This document shows positions 23,517 to 31,789 of a DNA stretch of 38,808 bases, one piece after another. Numbering within the stretch: the stretch's first letter is position 1; each line of letters starts with the position of its first letter. A model generated the notes under the pieces. It was not told the origin of the DNA and did no database searches. It saw only the letters and a program-made list of their open reading frames with translations. Made by a program: the position numbers and the translations under genes. Source of the stretch: Pararhodobacter sp. (lineage in GTDB: Bacteria > Pseudomonadota > Alphaproteobacteria > Rhodobacterales > Rhodobacteraceae); contig JAFIEG010000039.1 in the NCBI GenBank assembly GCA_020832665.1, forward strand, positions 1-38,808. The letters are read 5' to 3'.

Positions 23517-24779
23517 CTACAGCGCCCGCCAGCCAATATCGCGCCGGCAGAAACCCTCGGGCCAGTCGATGGCATCGACCAGCGCATAGGCGCGCGCCTG
23601 CGCCTCGGCCAGGGTATCGGCGCGCGCGGTGGCATTGAGCACCCGCCCGCCGGCGGCCACCACCTGCCCGCGCTCCCGCGCCGTGCCGGCATGAAACACC
23701 ATATGAGACGAATCCTCGGCCAGCGCATCGAGCCCGCCGATGACGCTGCCCTTCTCATACGCACCCGGATAGCCCTTCGCCGCCAGCACCACCGTCAGCG
23801 CGTGATCGTCGGCCCAGTTGGCGCGGCACTTCGCCAGCCGCTCCTCGGTGCAGGCCAGCATCAGATCGAGCGCCTGCGCGCCCAGCCGCATCATCAGCAC
23901 CTGGCACTCGGGGTCGCCGAAGCGCACATTGTATTCCACCAGCCGCGCGCGGCCTTCGCTGATCATCAGCCCGGCATAGAGCACACCCTGATAGGGCGTG
24001 CCGCGCCGCGCCATCTCGGCCATTGTCGGGCGGATGATCTCGTCCAGCACCTGGGCCTGAAGCGCCTCGGTCATGATTGGCGCCGGCGAGTAAGCACCCA
24101 TGCCGCCGGTATTGGGCCCGGTATCGCCCTCGCCCACGCGCTTGTGGTCCTGCGCGGTGCCGATGGGCAGCACATCCTCGCCATCGACCAGCACGAAGAA
24201 GCTGGCCTCCTCGCCCGCCATGAATTCCTCGATCACCACGCTGGCGCCGGCCTCGCCAAAGGCGCCGGCGAAGATCTCGTCCACCGCCGCCAGCGCCGTG
24301 GCCTCGTCCATCGCCACGATAACGCCCTTGCCGGCGGCCAGCCCGTCGGCCTTGACCACGATCGGCGCGCCCTCGGCGCGGATGTGAGCCTTCGCGGCCT
24401 CGGCCTTGTCGAATTGCGCCCAGCGCGCGGTGGGGGCGCCAACGGCGTCGCAGATTTCCTTGGTGAAGGCTTTCGACGCCTCCAGCCGCGCCGCCGCCGA
24501 CGAGGGACCGAAACACGCAATCCCGGCATCGCGCAGCGCATCGGCCACCCCGGCGGCGAGCGGCGCCTCGGGGCCGATGACCACGAAATCTATGGCGTTT
24601 TCCTCGCAAAAGCGCACCACCAGCGCCGGCTTCTCGGCATTCAGCGCGGCGCATTCGGCGATCTGGGCAATGCCGGCATTGCCCGGCGCCACGATCAGCC
24701 GGTCGCATTTCGGGTTCTGCTTGATCGCCCAGGCCAGCGCATGTTCGCGCCCGCCGCCGCCCAGCACCAGAATGTTCAT
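23517..24779 (-). CDS. purD: Phosphoribosylamine-glycine ligase (GAR synthetase)
   Basis: PurD joins glycine to phosphoribosylamine with ATP, the second step of de novo purine synthesis. The 420-residue length matches the family. It begins MNILVLGGGGREHALAWAI, the glycine-rich N-domain motif. The ATP-grasp domain includes KADGLAAGKGVIVA (about residues 142-155), and the family signature RFGDPECQVLMMRL appears near residue 285. The C-terminal domain ends with FCRRDIGWRAL. It diverges from xseA over an 87-base gap. Long open frames on the opposite strand across this gene are high-GC shadows. Confidence 0.96.
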   Translation of the reverse strand: MNILVLGGGGREHALAWAIKQNPKCDRLIVAPGNAGIAQIAECAALNAEKPALVVRFCEENAIDFVVIGPEAPLAAGVADALRDAGIACFGPSSAAARLEASKAFTKEICDAVGAPTARWAQFDKAEAAKAHIRAEGAPIVVKADGLAAGKGVIVAMDEATALAAVDEIFAGAFGEAGASVVIEEFMAGEEASFFVLVDGEDVLPIGTAQDHKRVGEGDTGPNTGGMGAYSPAPIMTEALQAQVLDEIIRPTMAEMARRGTPYQGVLYAGLMISEGRARLVEYNVRFGDPECQVLMMRLGAQALDLMLACTEERLAKCRANWADDHALTVVLAAKGYPGAYEKGSVIGGLDALAEDSSHMVFHAGTARERGQVVAAGGRVLNATARADTLAEAQARAYALVDAIDWPEGFCRRDIGWRAL

Positions 24780-24866
24780 GCCCCACACCCCTTGGCCCCT
24801 GCCTGCGCGCGTTCTAAGCTCTGCCCCGGCGCAAGACAAGCGAGCCCAAAAAAGAACCGAGGCAAG

Positions 24867-26444
24867 ATGGACCTGCTCGAAGACCCCACCCCCTCGAACG
24901 CGCATGAATTCACCGTCTCGGAAATCTCGGGCAAGGTGAAGCGGCTCATCGAGGGCGAATTCGGCCGCGTGCGCGTGCGCGGCGAGGTCGGGCGCGTGGT
25001 GGTGGCGCGCACCGGGCACATGTATTTCGACCTCAAGGACGAGCGCGCGGTAATCGCCGCCGTGAGCTGGAAGGGGCAGGTGGCGCGCATGAATCTGCGA
25101 CCCGAGGAGGGCATGGAAATCATCGCCACCGGGCGCATGACCACCTTCGCGCCGCAGTCGAAATACCAGCTGCAGGTGGAAAGCATCGAGCCCGCCGGCG
25201 CCGGGGCGCTCATGGCGATGCTGGAAGCGCGGCGCAAGGCGCTGGCCGCCGAGGGGCTGTTCGATGCCGCGCGCAAGCGGCCCATTCCCTTTCTGCCCCA
25301 GGTGATCGGGGTGATCACCTCGCCGCAGGGGGCGGTGATCCGTGACATCCTGCACCGGCTGTCGGATCGCTTTCCGCGCCATGTCATCCTCTGGCCGGTG
25401 GCGGTGCAGGGCGAGCGCTGCCCGGGCCAGGTGGCCGCGGCCATTCGCGGCTTCAACGCGCTGGCCCCCGGCGGCAAGGTGCCGCGCCCCGATGTGCTGA
25501 TCGTGGCGCGCGGCGGCGGTTCGATCGAAGACTTATGGGGCTTCAACGACGAGGCGGTGGTGCGCGCGGCGGCCGAAAGCGCCATTCCGCTGATCTCGGC
25601 GGTGGGGCATGAAACAGACACCACGCTGATTGACCATGCCGCCGATCTGCGCGCCCCCACGCCCTCGGCGGCGGCCGAACAGGCGGTGCCGGTGCGTGCC
25701 GATCTCAAGGCGCGGGTGGCGACTCTGGCGGCGCGGCATGAGCGCGCGGGGCGGGGCGCGGTGCAGCAGCGCGCGCAGCGGCTGCGCGATCTGGTGCGCG
25801 CGCTGCCGCGGCTGGAGGCGCTGCTATCCGGCCCGGCGCAGCGCTTCGACATGGTGGCGGGGCGCTTTGCGGGCTCGCTGCGCGCGCTGGCCGATGGCAA
25901 GCAACTGGCGCTGGGCAGGGCGGCGGCGGGGTTGCGCGCCTCCAGCTTGCGCGCCCTGATGGCCCGTCGGGGTGAGGCGCTCGATGCCTGGTCGGCGCGG
26001 CTGGCCCCGGCGCTGCAGCGCGGAATCGGGCGCTGGCGCGAGCGGCTGGATGCGCGGCGGCTCAATGCCCGGCCCATGCGCCGCGAGATCACCCGCCAAG
26101 CGCCCGAACTGGCAAGGCTGGGCGCGCGCGCCGAGGCGGCGATGGCGGGCCGGCTGGCGCGGCTGGCCGAGCGGATGGCGGCGGCAGAACGCATGCGCCA
26201 GGCGCTGGGCTATCAGGGCACGCTGAAGCGCGGCTTCGCGGTGCTGCGCGGGCCGGATGGCGAGGTGCTCAAGGAGGTGGCAGCGGTGCGCTCGCTGCCG
26301 CGATTCGCCATCGAGATGGGCGATGGCAGCCTGGATGCCGCGCCGCTGCCCCCCGAGGGAAGGTCGCGCCGGCCGCGCGAAGGCGAGCCGGAGGGCAACA
26401 GGAAACCTGCGCGCAAGGGGCCCGAGCAGGGCTCGCTATTCTGA
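24867..26444 (+). CDS. xseA: Exodeoxyribonuclease VII large subunit
   Basis: XseA is the catalytic subunit of the single-strand-specific exonuclease VII. The 525-residue protein has an N-terminal OB-fold (about 10-110, EFTVSEISGKVKRLIEGEF then GHMYFDLKD). A catalytic domain follows, with GVITSPQGAVIRDILHRLSDRFP (about 145-167), RGGGSIEDLWGFNDE and SAVGHETDTTLIDHAADLRAPTPSAAAE. A long, charged helical region and a Pro/Arg-rich tail complete it. The ATG at 24867 is in the conserved place, after GAGGCAAG. The same frame stays open upstream antisense to purD and recO, but that part is not coding. No xseB gene is in the window. Confidence 0.95.
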   Translation: MDLLEDPTPSNAHEFTVSEISGKVKRLIEGEFGRVRVRGEVGRVVVARTGHMYFDLKDERAVIAAVSWKGQVARMNLRPEEGMEIIATGRMTTFAPQSKYQLQVESIEPAGAGALMAMLEARRKALAAEGLFDAARKRPIPFLPQVIGVITSPQGAVIRDILHRLSDRFPRHVILWPVAVQGERCPGQVAAAIRGFNALAPGGKVPRPDVLIVARGGGSIEDLWGFNDEAVVRAAAESAIPLISAVGHETDTTLIDHAADLRAPTPSAAAEQAVPVRADLKARVATLAARHERAGRGAVQQRAQRLRDLVRALPRLEALLSGPAQRFDMVAGRFAGSLRALADGKQLALGRAAAGLRASSLRALMARRGEALDAWSARLAPALQRGIGRWRERLDARRLNARPMRREITRQAPELARLGARAEAAMAGRLARLAERMAAAERMRQALGYQGTLKRGFAVLRGPDGEVLKEVAAVRSLPRFAIEMGDGSLDAAPLPPEGRSRRPREGEPEGNRKPARKGPEQGSLF

Positions 26445-26470
26445 GCCTCACGCCGGTTGCAGGCGGGGAA

Positions 26471-26530
26471 GGGGGCGCTGCCCCCCGGTTCTCTACGCGG
26501 ACTCCCCCCGGCGTTTTGGGGCAAGATGAA
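26471..26530. repeat. Dispersed Rhodobacterales-type intergenic repeat, copy 2
   Basis: It begins with a GGGGGC-GCT-GCCCCC hairpin (26471-26485), continues through an ACTCCCCCCGG stretch, and ends GGGGCAAGATGAA (26518-26530). It is related to the copy at 12556-12678. The hairpin sits 26 bases after the xseA stop and could serve as its terminator. Confidence 0.55.
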
Positions 26531-26611
26531 GCAGCCGTGATCGGCTTCGCGTGCCGTTGCATCGGGATGCGGGCGAGGGCATACAGGGCGCGACAGATGT
26601 GAGGGGCGGCG

Positions 26612-27571
26612 ATGAACTATCTGGAATTCGAAAAACCGCTGGCCGAGATCGAGGGCAAGGCCGCCGAATTGCGCGCCATGGCGCGCTCGAACCCCGGTAT
26701 GGATGTCGAGAGAGAGGCCGAGGCGCTGGACCGCAAGGCCGAGGTAATGCTGGGCGATCTCTACCGCAGCCTCTCGCCCTGGCGGAAATGCCAGGTGGCG
26801 CGCCATCCCGACCGGCCGCATTGCCGCGACTATATCGAGGCGCTGTTCACCGAATACACGCCGCTGGCGGGTGATCGCAACTTTGCCGATGACGCCGCCA
26901 TCATGGGCGGGCTGGCGCGGCTGAACGACCGGGCGGTGATGGTGATCGGGCAGGAAAAGGGCTCGGACACGAAATCGCGGATCGTGCGCAATTTCGGCAT
27001 GGCCCGCCCTGAGGGCTATCGCAAGGCGATCCGGCTGATGGATCTGGCGCATCGCTTCGGCCTGCCGGTGATCACGCTGGTCGATACCCCGGGCGCCTAT
27101 CCCGGCAAGGGCGCCGAAGAGCGTGGCCAGGCCGAGGCGATTGCCCGATCCACCCAGAAATGCCTGGAGCTTGGCGTGCCGCTGGTTTCGGTGGTGATCG
27201 GCGAGGGGGGCTCGGGCGGGGCGGTGGCGCTGGCCACGGCCGACCGGGTGCTGATGCTGGAGCATTCGGTCTATTCGGTGATCTCGCCCGAGGGTTGCGC
27301 CTCGATCCTTTGGAAGGATGCCGAGAAGATGCGCGAGGCGGCCGAGGCGCTGAAGCTGACGGCGCAGGATCTGTTGAAGCTGGGCGTCATCGACCAGATC
27401 GTGCCCGAGCCGCGCGGCGGCGCACAGCGCGACCGCAAGGCCACGATCGAGGCCGTGGGCGCGGCGCTGCAGGGCGCGCTGGACGGGCTTGAGGGCAAGA
27501 AGCCGCAGGCGCTGCGGGCCGCGCGCCGGCGCAAGTTCCTGGATATGGGCGGCAAGGGGCTGGCGGCTTAA
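26612..27571 (+). CDS. accA: Acetyl-CoA carboxylase carboxyltransferase subunit alpha
   Basis: AccA pairs with AccD to move the carboxyl group from carboxybiotin to acetyl-CoA, making malonyl-CoA for fatty acid synthesis. The 319-residue protein has the standard length. It begins [20 protein letters not shown] and contains the crotonase-type oxyanion regions, [20 protein letters not shown] (about 155-174) and the glycine-rich [12 protein letters not shown]. It continues with [22 protein letters not shown] ribosome site precedes the ATG. Its TAA overlaps the stop codon of the converging downstream gene, so no separate terminator exists between them. Confidence 0.96.
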   Translation: MNYLEFEKPLAEIEGKAAELRAMARSNPGMDVEREAEALDRKAEVMLGDLYRSLSPWRKCQVARHPDRPHCRDYIEALFTEYTPLAGDRNFADDAAIMGGLARLNDRAVMVIGQEKGSDTKSRIVRNFGMARPEGYRKAIRLMDLAHRFGLPVITLVDTPGAYPGKGAEERGQAEAIARSTQKCLELGVPLVSVVIGEGGSGGAVALATADRVLMLEHSVYSVISPEGCASILWKDAEKMREAAEALKLTAQDLLKLGVIDQIVPEPRGGAQRDRKATIEAVGAALQGALDGLEGKKPQALRAARRRKFLDMGGKGLAA

Positions 27572-28227
27572 ACCGCGTCAGCCAGCGCGACGACGGGCGG
27601 GTGGACGTGGTGCACCCGGCCCGCGAGAGGGTGTGTGGGGCCAAGGCCAAGCGCGTGAAGCACGGCCAGGTCCATAGCCTGCCAGGCTTCCGGGGTGCCT
27701 GGCAGGGGCATGTCGGTATCGCCGCAGAACCCGATGAAAAGCAGATGCGCATCCACCCCTTTCGATACCAGCCACTGCAGATGGGCCAGCCGGTTGGCCT
27801 GCTGGAAGAAGACGCGCATCCAGTCCGAGCGATCGTCGCCGCGCAGCGCGCGGCGGGTTTCGGCCAGGGCTTCGGTGATGCGGGCGCGGCTGGCAGGCGC
27901 GGTGGCGGCGCAGGGCGTGCTCAGGGCCTCGCGCAGATGGGCCTTTGCTTCGGCCAGCACAACAATGTTGTCCGCCATTGCCAGGCCGTCCCAGACCGGG
28001 CCTCCGCGCGGCCAGAAATCGGCCAGTACGGGTGCCAGATGACCAAGGCCCAGGCGCTGAAGGAAGGCGCCGTCACGGTATTCGGCGAAATCGTCGCCGG
28101 CCAGGGGCGAAAGCCAGGTCAGGGCGGGTAGGCTGGGCGGTTGCAACAGATGGGGCGCCCGGGCGACAGCGTGTTGCAGCCATTTCTGGCTGCCGCGCGT
28201 GGCGGGATTCTGGGGCAGGCGACTCAT
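27568..28227 (-). CDS. Orphan protein with PD-(D/E)XK nuclease-like motif
   Basis: This 219-residue soluble protein matches no named family that I can recall. Its central block [24 protein letters not shown] contains Asp80 followed by Glu93-x-Lys95 on a predicted hydrophobic strand. That is the pattern of the PD-(D/E)XK nuclease superfamily core. A conserved-looking [11 protein letters not shown] helix (about 140-150) could supply the glutamine often seen after the core. The N-terminal 30 residues are basic, and near the C-terminus HHVHPP is histidine-rich. The ATG at 28227 follows a GAGAGGG site. A longer frame upstream is compositionally unlike protein. It converges on accA with overlapping stops. 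A nuclease role is an inference from the motif alone. Confidence 0.72.
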   Translation of the reverse strand: MSRLPQNPATRGSQKWLQHAVARAPHLLQPPSLPALTWLSPLAGDDFAEYRDGAFLQRLGLGHLAPVLADFWPRGGPVWDGLAMADNIVVLAEAKAHLREALSTPCAATAPASRARITEALAETRRALRGDDRSDWMRVFFQQANRLAHLQWLVSKGVDAHLLFIGFCGDTDMPLPGTPEAWQAMDLAVLHALGLGPTHPLAGRVHHVHPPVVALADAV

Positions 28228-28321
28228 TTTGGTGCCCTCTCGGCCGCAAGCGAGCAAGCTTTGTGGCGCCGGGTGCGAGGCGCGGTTCCAACCCCGATCC
28301 CAACCACGATGCGGACCGCGT

Positions 28322-29086
28322 TCATGTGCTCGGACGAGTTGGCGGTGTAGGAGCCGGGGGCGCGTCGAAGCCGGCCTCGGCCATGAGCGCGTTCGAACGC
28401 GCTTCCACTTCGTCCTCAAGCCGGGTCATGAACTGACGCAGCTCCAGCCCCGGCGGAATCTGCGGCAGGAATTCCAGCACCGCCAGCCCCGGCTCGCGAT
28501 AGATGCGCTGGCGAGGCCAGAAGACGCCGACATTGCACGCCACCGGCACGCAATCGGTGCCCATTTCCTGATACAGCAAGCCGGTGCCCACCTTGTACTC
28601 GCGGTGTGCGCCCGGCGCCACGCGCGTGCCTTGCGGGTAGATGATCAGCTGCCCCGGTTCCTGCCGGCCGGAACGCACGCGTTCCATCATCGCCTTGATC
28701 GCCGCGCCGCGCTTGCCGCGATCGACCGGCACGCAGCCGATGCGCTGCGCATACCAGCCAAGAATTGGCGTGCGCCGCAATTCCTGCTTCATGATGAATT
28801 TCGGCCGCGGCAACTCGCTGACCAGGATGATGATGTCGAAAAAGCTCTGATGCTTGGCGGCGATCATCACCTCGCCGGTGGGAACCTCGCCGCGCACTTC
28901 GGAGTGCAGCCCCAGCATCCAGCGCGCCGACCAGCGCACATAGCGGCACCAGGTATGCACCGCGGCAAAGGCGCCGCGCCGGTCGAAAAGCGCCCAGGGG
29001 GTGAAGAACACCGCCATGATCGCCATCATGGCGTAGATCTGCAGCGAAAAGACGAGCGAGCGCAGCCAGCGCCAGGCGTAAGCCAT
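28322..29086 (-). CDS. plsC: 1-acyl-sn-glycerol-3-phosphate acyltransferase
   Basis: PlsC acylates lysophosphatidic acid to phosphatidic acid in membrane phospholipid synthesis. The 254-residue protein has an N-terminal membrane segment (about 9-34). The catalytic HX4D motif is HQSFFD at 79-84, and the acceptor-binding motif is seen as YPQGTR at 150-155, a variant of the usual PEGTR. The C-terminus is Pro-rich. Its ATG shares one base with the ftsX stop (TGATG), which fits translational coupling within the ftsE-ftsX-plsC operon. The start at 29086 is preferred over the upstream frame start, which overlaps ftsX. Confidence 0.92.
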   Translation of the reverse strand: MAYAWRWLRSLVFSLQIYAMMAIMAVFFTPWALFDRRGAFAAVHTWCRYVRWSARWMLGLHSEVRGEVPTGEVMIAAKHQSFFDIIILVSELPRPKFIMKQELRRTPILGWYAQRIGCVPVDRGKRGAAIKAMMERVRSGRQEPGQLIIYPQGTRVAPGAHREYKVGTGLLYQEMGTDCVPVACNVGVFWPRQRIYREPGLAVLEFLPQIPPGLELRQFMTRLEDEVEARSNALMAEAGFDAPPAPTPPTRPST

Positions 29087-29985
29087 CAACCTTGCCTCCT
29101 GAGTACACGAAAGGCGGCGGCGCGGGTGGCGGCCCAGGCCACGAGCGCCGCGAAGGGCGGAATCGTGAGCGGCCACAGCCAGTCGGCACCGCGCGGGCCG
29201 AGCCCGGCCAGCACCCCCTCGCCGGCGGCGGGAAACAGCGCCAGCGCGCCCAGCCCCAGCGCGGTGCCCACCCCCGCCCCGACCAGTGCGCGCAGCGCGA
29301 AGCGGCGGGTGAAGGCGCGCGCGATGAAGGCATCGCGCGCCCCCACCAGCCGCAGCACCGCGATGACCTGCGCATTGGCCGCCAGCGAGAAGCTGGCCGC
29401 CAGCGCCACCATCGCCGCCATCGCCCCGGCGATGAGCGCCACCGCCACCAGCGCCAGCATTCGCAGCCGGTCGGCGGCGGCTACCATCGGGCGGCGCCAG
29501 CGGCTGTGATCGTCGAGCACCGCGCCGGGGGCCTCGGCGGCCAGGCGCATGCGCAGGCCCACCGGGTCGAAGCCCTCGCCGGCCTCGATGATCTCGATCA
29601 GCCGCGGCAGCGCCAACCGCTCGACCGGCATTTCGGGCCCGAACCAGGGCGCGAGCAGGGCGCGCTGCTCATCGGCGTCGATCACCCGCACCGAGGCCAC
29701 ACCCGGTGTTTCGCGCAGGATCTGGAGAACCGCCGAGGTCTGCGTGGCCATCTCGCCCGCCGGTGCCGACAGGCGCAGCGTGGCGCTTTGCGCCAGCGCA
29801 TCCGACCAGCGATCGGCCAGCCGCCCCGCCCCCAGCGCCAGCGCCAGCGCAAAGACGGCCAGAAAGGCCATCGCCGCCGCCGTCGCCCCGGTCAGCACCG
29901 AGGTATAGCCCGATCCGGGCACCACATCGGGGCCATCGCGCCGCCGGGCGCGGCTTGTGCCCTTCTTGCCGCTTTCGCGGTTCAC
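29086..29985 (-). CDS. ftsX: Cell division protein FtsX (ABC permease subunit)
   Basis: FtsX is the membrane partner of FtsE and transmits ATP hydrolysis to periplasmic cell-wall amidases at the septum. The 299-residue protein has one transmembrane helix at about 30-55 (TAAAMAFLAVFALALALGAG). A periplasmic domain follows (about 55-165, with LRETPGVASVRVIDADEQRALLAPWFG), and then three further helices in the C-terminal half, including ALVAVALIAGAMAAMVALAA. The N-terminal 25 residues are basic and cytoplasmic. The ATG overlaps the ftsE stop by four bases. Sequence conservation of FtsX is low, so the assignment rests on topology plus the adjacent ftsE. Confidence 0.88.
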   Translation of the reverse strand: MNRESGKKGTSRARRRDGPDVVPGSGYTSVLTGATAAAMAFLAVFALALALGAGRLADRWSDALAQSATLRLSAPAGEMATQTSAVLQILRETPGVASVRVIDADEQRALLAPWFGPEMPVERLALPRLIEIIEAGEGFDPVGLRMRLAAEAPGAVLDDHSRWRRPMVAAADRLRMLALVAVALIAGAMAAMVALAASFSLAANAQVIAVLRLVGARDAFIARAFTRRFALRALVGAGVGTALGLGALALFPAAGEGVLAGLGPRGADWLWPLTIPPFAALVAWAATRAAAFRVLRRQG

Positions 29986-30653
29986 AGATCGGCTCCCGCG
30001 GATTGCAGCCGGCGCTCGCTGATGCGCAGCACTCGCGCCGAGACCTGGGCCTTGGCGCTGCGGATCAGGTTCAGGTCATGCGTGGCGATCATCACCGCCG
30101 TGCCCATCCGGTTGAGTTCGATCAGCAGCGACAGGATGCGCAACGACATCTCCCAGTCAACATTGCCTGTGGGTTCGTCGGCCAGCACCACCTCGGGCGC
30201 GGCGATCACCGCGCGCGCCAGCGCCGCGCGCTGGCGCTCGCCACCCGAAAGCGTGGGCGGCAGCGCGCCGGCCTGCGCCTCGAGCCCCACCCAGACCAGC
30301 AATTCGCGCAGATCGCTTTCGGGCACAGCGCGCCCGGCAGCGGTGAAGGGCAGGGCGACATTCTCGACGATGCTCAGATGATCGAGAAAGCGGCAATCCT
30401 GGTGGATCACGCCGATGCGGCGGCGGGTTTCGGCCAGCTGGTCGCGGCTCATCTGCGCCAGCGAGTTGCCAAAGAGAGAAACCTTGCCCGAGCTGGGCAT
30501 GAGCTCGCCATAGCACAGCTTCAGTAGCGTGGTCTTGCCCGCACCGGAAGGGCCGGTGAGAAAATGAAAGGCACCAGTGGCGACATGCAGATCCACCTCG
30601 CCAAGCAGCGTGCGGTCACCGAACTTCTGGGTCAGCTTCTCCAGCCTTATCAA
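29982..30653 (-). CDS. ftsE: Cell division ATP-binding protein FtsE
   Basis: FtsE is the ATPase of the FtsEX complex that controls septal peptidoglycan hydrolysis. With a TTG start at 30653 the protein has 223 residues, the normal FtsE length. Walker A GPSGAGKTT is at 34-42. The signature LSGGERQRAALARAV and Walker B VVLADEPTGNVD follow, and the HQD sequence (GVIHQDCRF) resembles the FtsE Q-loop region. No ATG or GTG exists near the conserved N-terminus IRLEKL. The TTG is preceded by GGAAGG at a good distance, so it is the likely start. An open frame from 30854 would add 67 unconserved residues. It diverges from the zinc-ribbon gene. Confidence 0.93.
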   Translation of the reverse strand: MIRLEKLTQKFGDRTLLGEVDLHVATGAFHFLTGPSGAGKTTLLKLCYGELMPSSGKVSLFGNSLAQMSRDQLAETRRRIGVIHQDCRFLDHLSIVENVALPFTAAGRAVPESDLRELLVWVGLEAQAGALPPTLSGGERQRAALARAVIAAPEVVLADEPTGNVDWEMSLRILSLLIELNRMGTAVMIATHDLNLIRSAKAQVSARVLRISERRLQSAGADL

Positions 30654-30702
30654 GCGCCCTTCCCCCGGCCCGTTTGCAGCAAATGCATGACAGGCAATGC
30701 AC

Positions 30703-30731
30703 TTGGAACTCGACAAGGTGCTTGCTACAAC
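30703..30731 (+). promoter_or_regulatory. Promoter candidate for the zinc-ribbon gene
   Basis: TTGGAA (30703-30708) and TACAAC (30726-30731) are 17 bases apart and each agree with the sigma-70 consensus at four of six positions. The likely start point would be about 60 bases before the ATG at 30799. Confidence 0.45.
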
Positions 30732-30798
30732 AGCAGCGGGCCGGAGCCAATGGCCGAGGCGGGCTTGGAGCCGGCTTTCCGGTGGAATCGGGGATGAG

Positions 30799-31584
30799 AT
30801 GCGACTGAGCTGTCCCAACTGCAAGGCCCAGTACGAGGTCGAGGATTCGGTCATCCCCGAGGGCGGGCGCGATGTGCAATGCTCGGCCTGTGGTCATACC
30901 TGGTATCAGTACCCGCTTTCTGTGGCGCTGCAGATGCGCGCCGAGGAGCTTGAAGAAACTGTCGAGGAGCCCGCGGCGCCCGCCGCGCTGTCAGGCTTGA
31001 CGGCTTCGCATCGCCGGCTCGACCGTTCGGTGATGGACCTTCTGCGCGAGGAGGCCGAGCGCGAGATCCGTGAAAGGCGCAATGCCGTGGCCGGCAACGG
31101 GCTGGAAACACAGGGCGATCTGGGCCTGCCGGTGCGCCCGGCCAGACCCCAAAGACCGGCTCGCGATACCGCTGAGGACGAGTTGCAAGATGCCGAGGCA
31201 CCCGAGGAAGGTGCCGCCGCCGCCAGTGACGGGGGCGATGCCGCCGCGCCCAGCCAGAGCCGGCGTAATCTGTTGCCCGATATCGAGGAACTCAGCTCGA
31301 CCCTCGAGCCGCGCCGCGATACCCGACGCAGCGCCGGCATGACCGATTCCGGCGCGCCCGATGATCCGGCCGATCAGCGCCGCGGGCTGCGGCGCGGCCT
31401 GTCGGTGGTGGTGATCGTCGCCGGGGTGTTGCTGGCGCTCTATCTTCTGGCGCCGATGATCGCCGAACAGGTGCCGGCGCTGGAGGGGCCGATGGCGGGC
31501 TATGTGGCGCTAGTCAATACGCTGCGCGCCCAGGTCGCGACCTGGGTTGCGCAACTGCTCGCGTTGATCGGCGCCGGCGGCTGA
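30799..31584 (+). CDS. Zinc-ribbon membrane protein divergent from ftsE
   Basis: This 262-residue protein has an N-terminal MJ0042-type zinc ribbon with Cys5, Cys8, Cys28 and Cys31 (CPNC and CSAC). A long, charged, probably disordered middle (about 45-195) is rich in Glu, Asp, Arg and Ala. One transmembrane helix at about 202-221 is followed by a short hydrophobic C-terminal region outside the membrane. Similar proteins in Alphaproteobacteria carry a thioredoxin-like or DUF3426 region at the C-terminus; here that part is very short. Divergence from ftsEX suggests an envelope role, but no function is known. The ATG at 30799 opens directly at the zinc ribbon. Confidence 0.87.
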   Translation: MRLSCPNCKAQYEVEDSVIPEGGRDVQCSACGHTWYQYPLSVALQMRAEELEETVEEPAAPAALSGLTASHRRLDRSVMDLLREEAEREIRERRNAVAGNGLETQGDLGLPVRPARPQRPARDTAEDELQDAEAPEEGAAAASDGGDAAAPSQSRRNLLPDIEELSSTLEPRRDTRRSAGMTDSGAPDDPADQRRGLRRGLSVVVIVAGVLLALYLLAPMIAEQVPALEGPMAGYVALVNTLRAQVATWVAQLLALIGAGG

Positions 31585-31663
31585 TTTCTGATTCGCTTGA
31601 TCGGCGCCTATGGCATTTCGCGCTCACCCTGATTCGCCCGACACGCCATAACCATTTGGTTTC

Positions 31664-31709
31664 GCATGTCCGAAAAGCGAAAAACCGGTTTCCACTTTTC
31701 GCGTCATGC
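31664..31709. repeat. Alphaproteobacterial palindromic intergenic repeat
   Basis: The element has outer arms GCATG and CATGC, inner arms CGAAAAG (31671-31677) and CTTTTCG (31695-31701), and a central palindrome AAACCGGTTT (31682-31691). The order GCATG, CGAAAAG, CCGGTTTCCACTTTTCG, CATGCTC strongly resembles a dispersed repeat known from Rhizobiales and other Alphaproteobacteria. Only one copy was noticed in the window. Confidence 0.6.
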
Positions 31710-31789
31710 TCCAGGGCGCAACCATTGCATCCCGGGGGCTGCCCACCCCGCGAGGCGGGCGCTCGCAAACCCGGTTGGCGGGTTTTGCG
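31664..31789. terminator. Converging-end region with hairpin at 31767-31785
   Basis: AAACCCG (31767-31773) and CGGGTTT (31779-31785) flank a five-base loop and a further T and GCG follow. The hairpin lies five bases after the stop of the DUF4139 gene (minus) and about 180 bases after the zinc-ribbon gene (plus). It may terminate both transcripts. The rest of the interval is the dispersed repeat plus GC-rich sequence with no gene. Confidence 0.45.

Noticed and set aside
23277-24866. Open plus-strand frame continuous with xseA, covering purD and recO antisense
   Set aside because: The translation is Arg/His/Gly-rich with no family resemblance, while purD and recO on the other strand are clear. 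It is an antisense shadow of GC-rich codons that happens to be in the xseA frame.
28228-28419. N-terminal extension of the nuclease-like orphan
   Set aside because: The extra residues are Arg/Trp/His-rich like antisense or intergenic translation and part of them overlaps the end of plsC; the ATG at 28227 has its own ribosome site.
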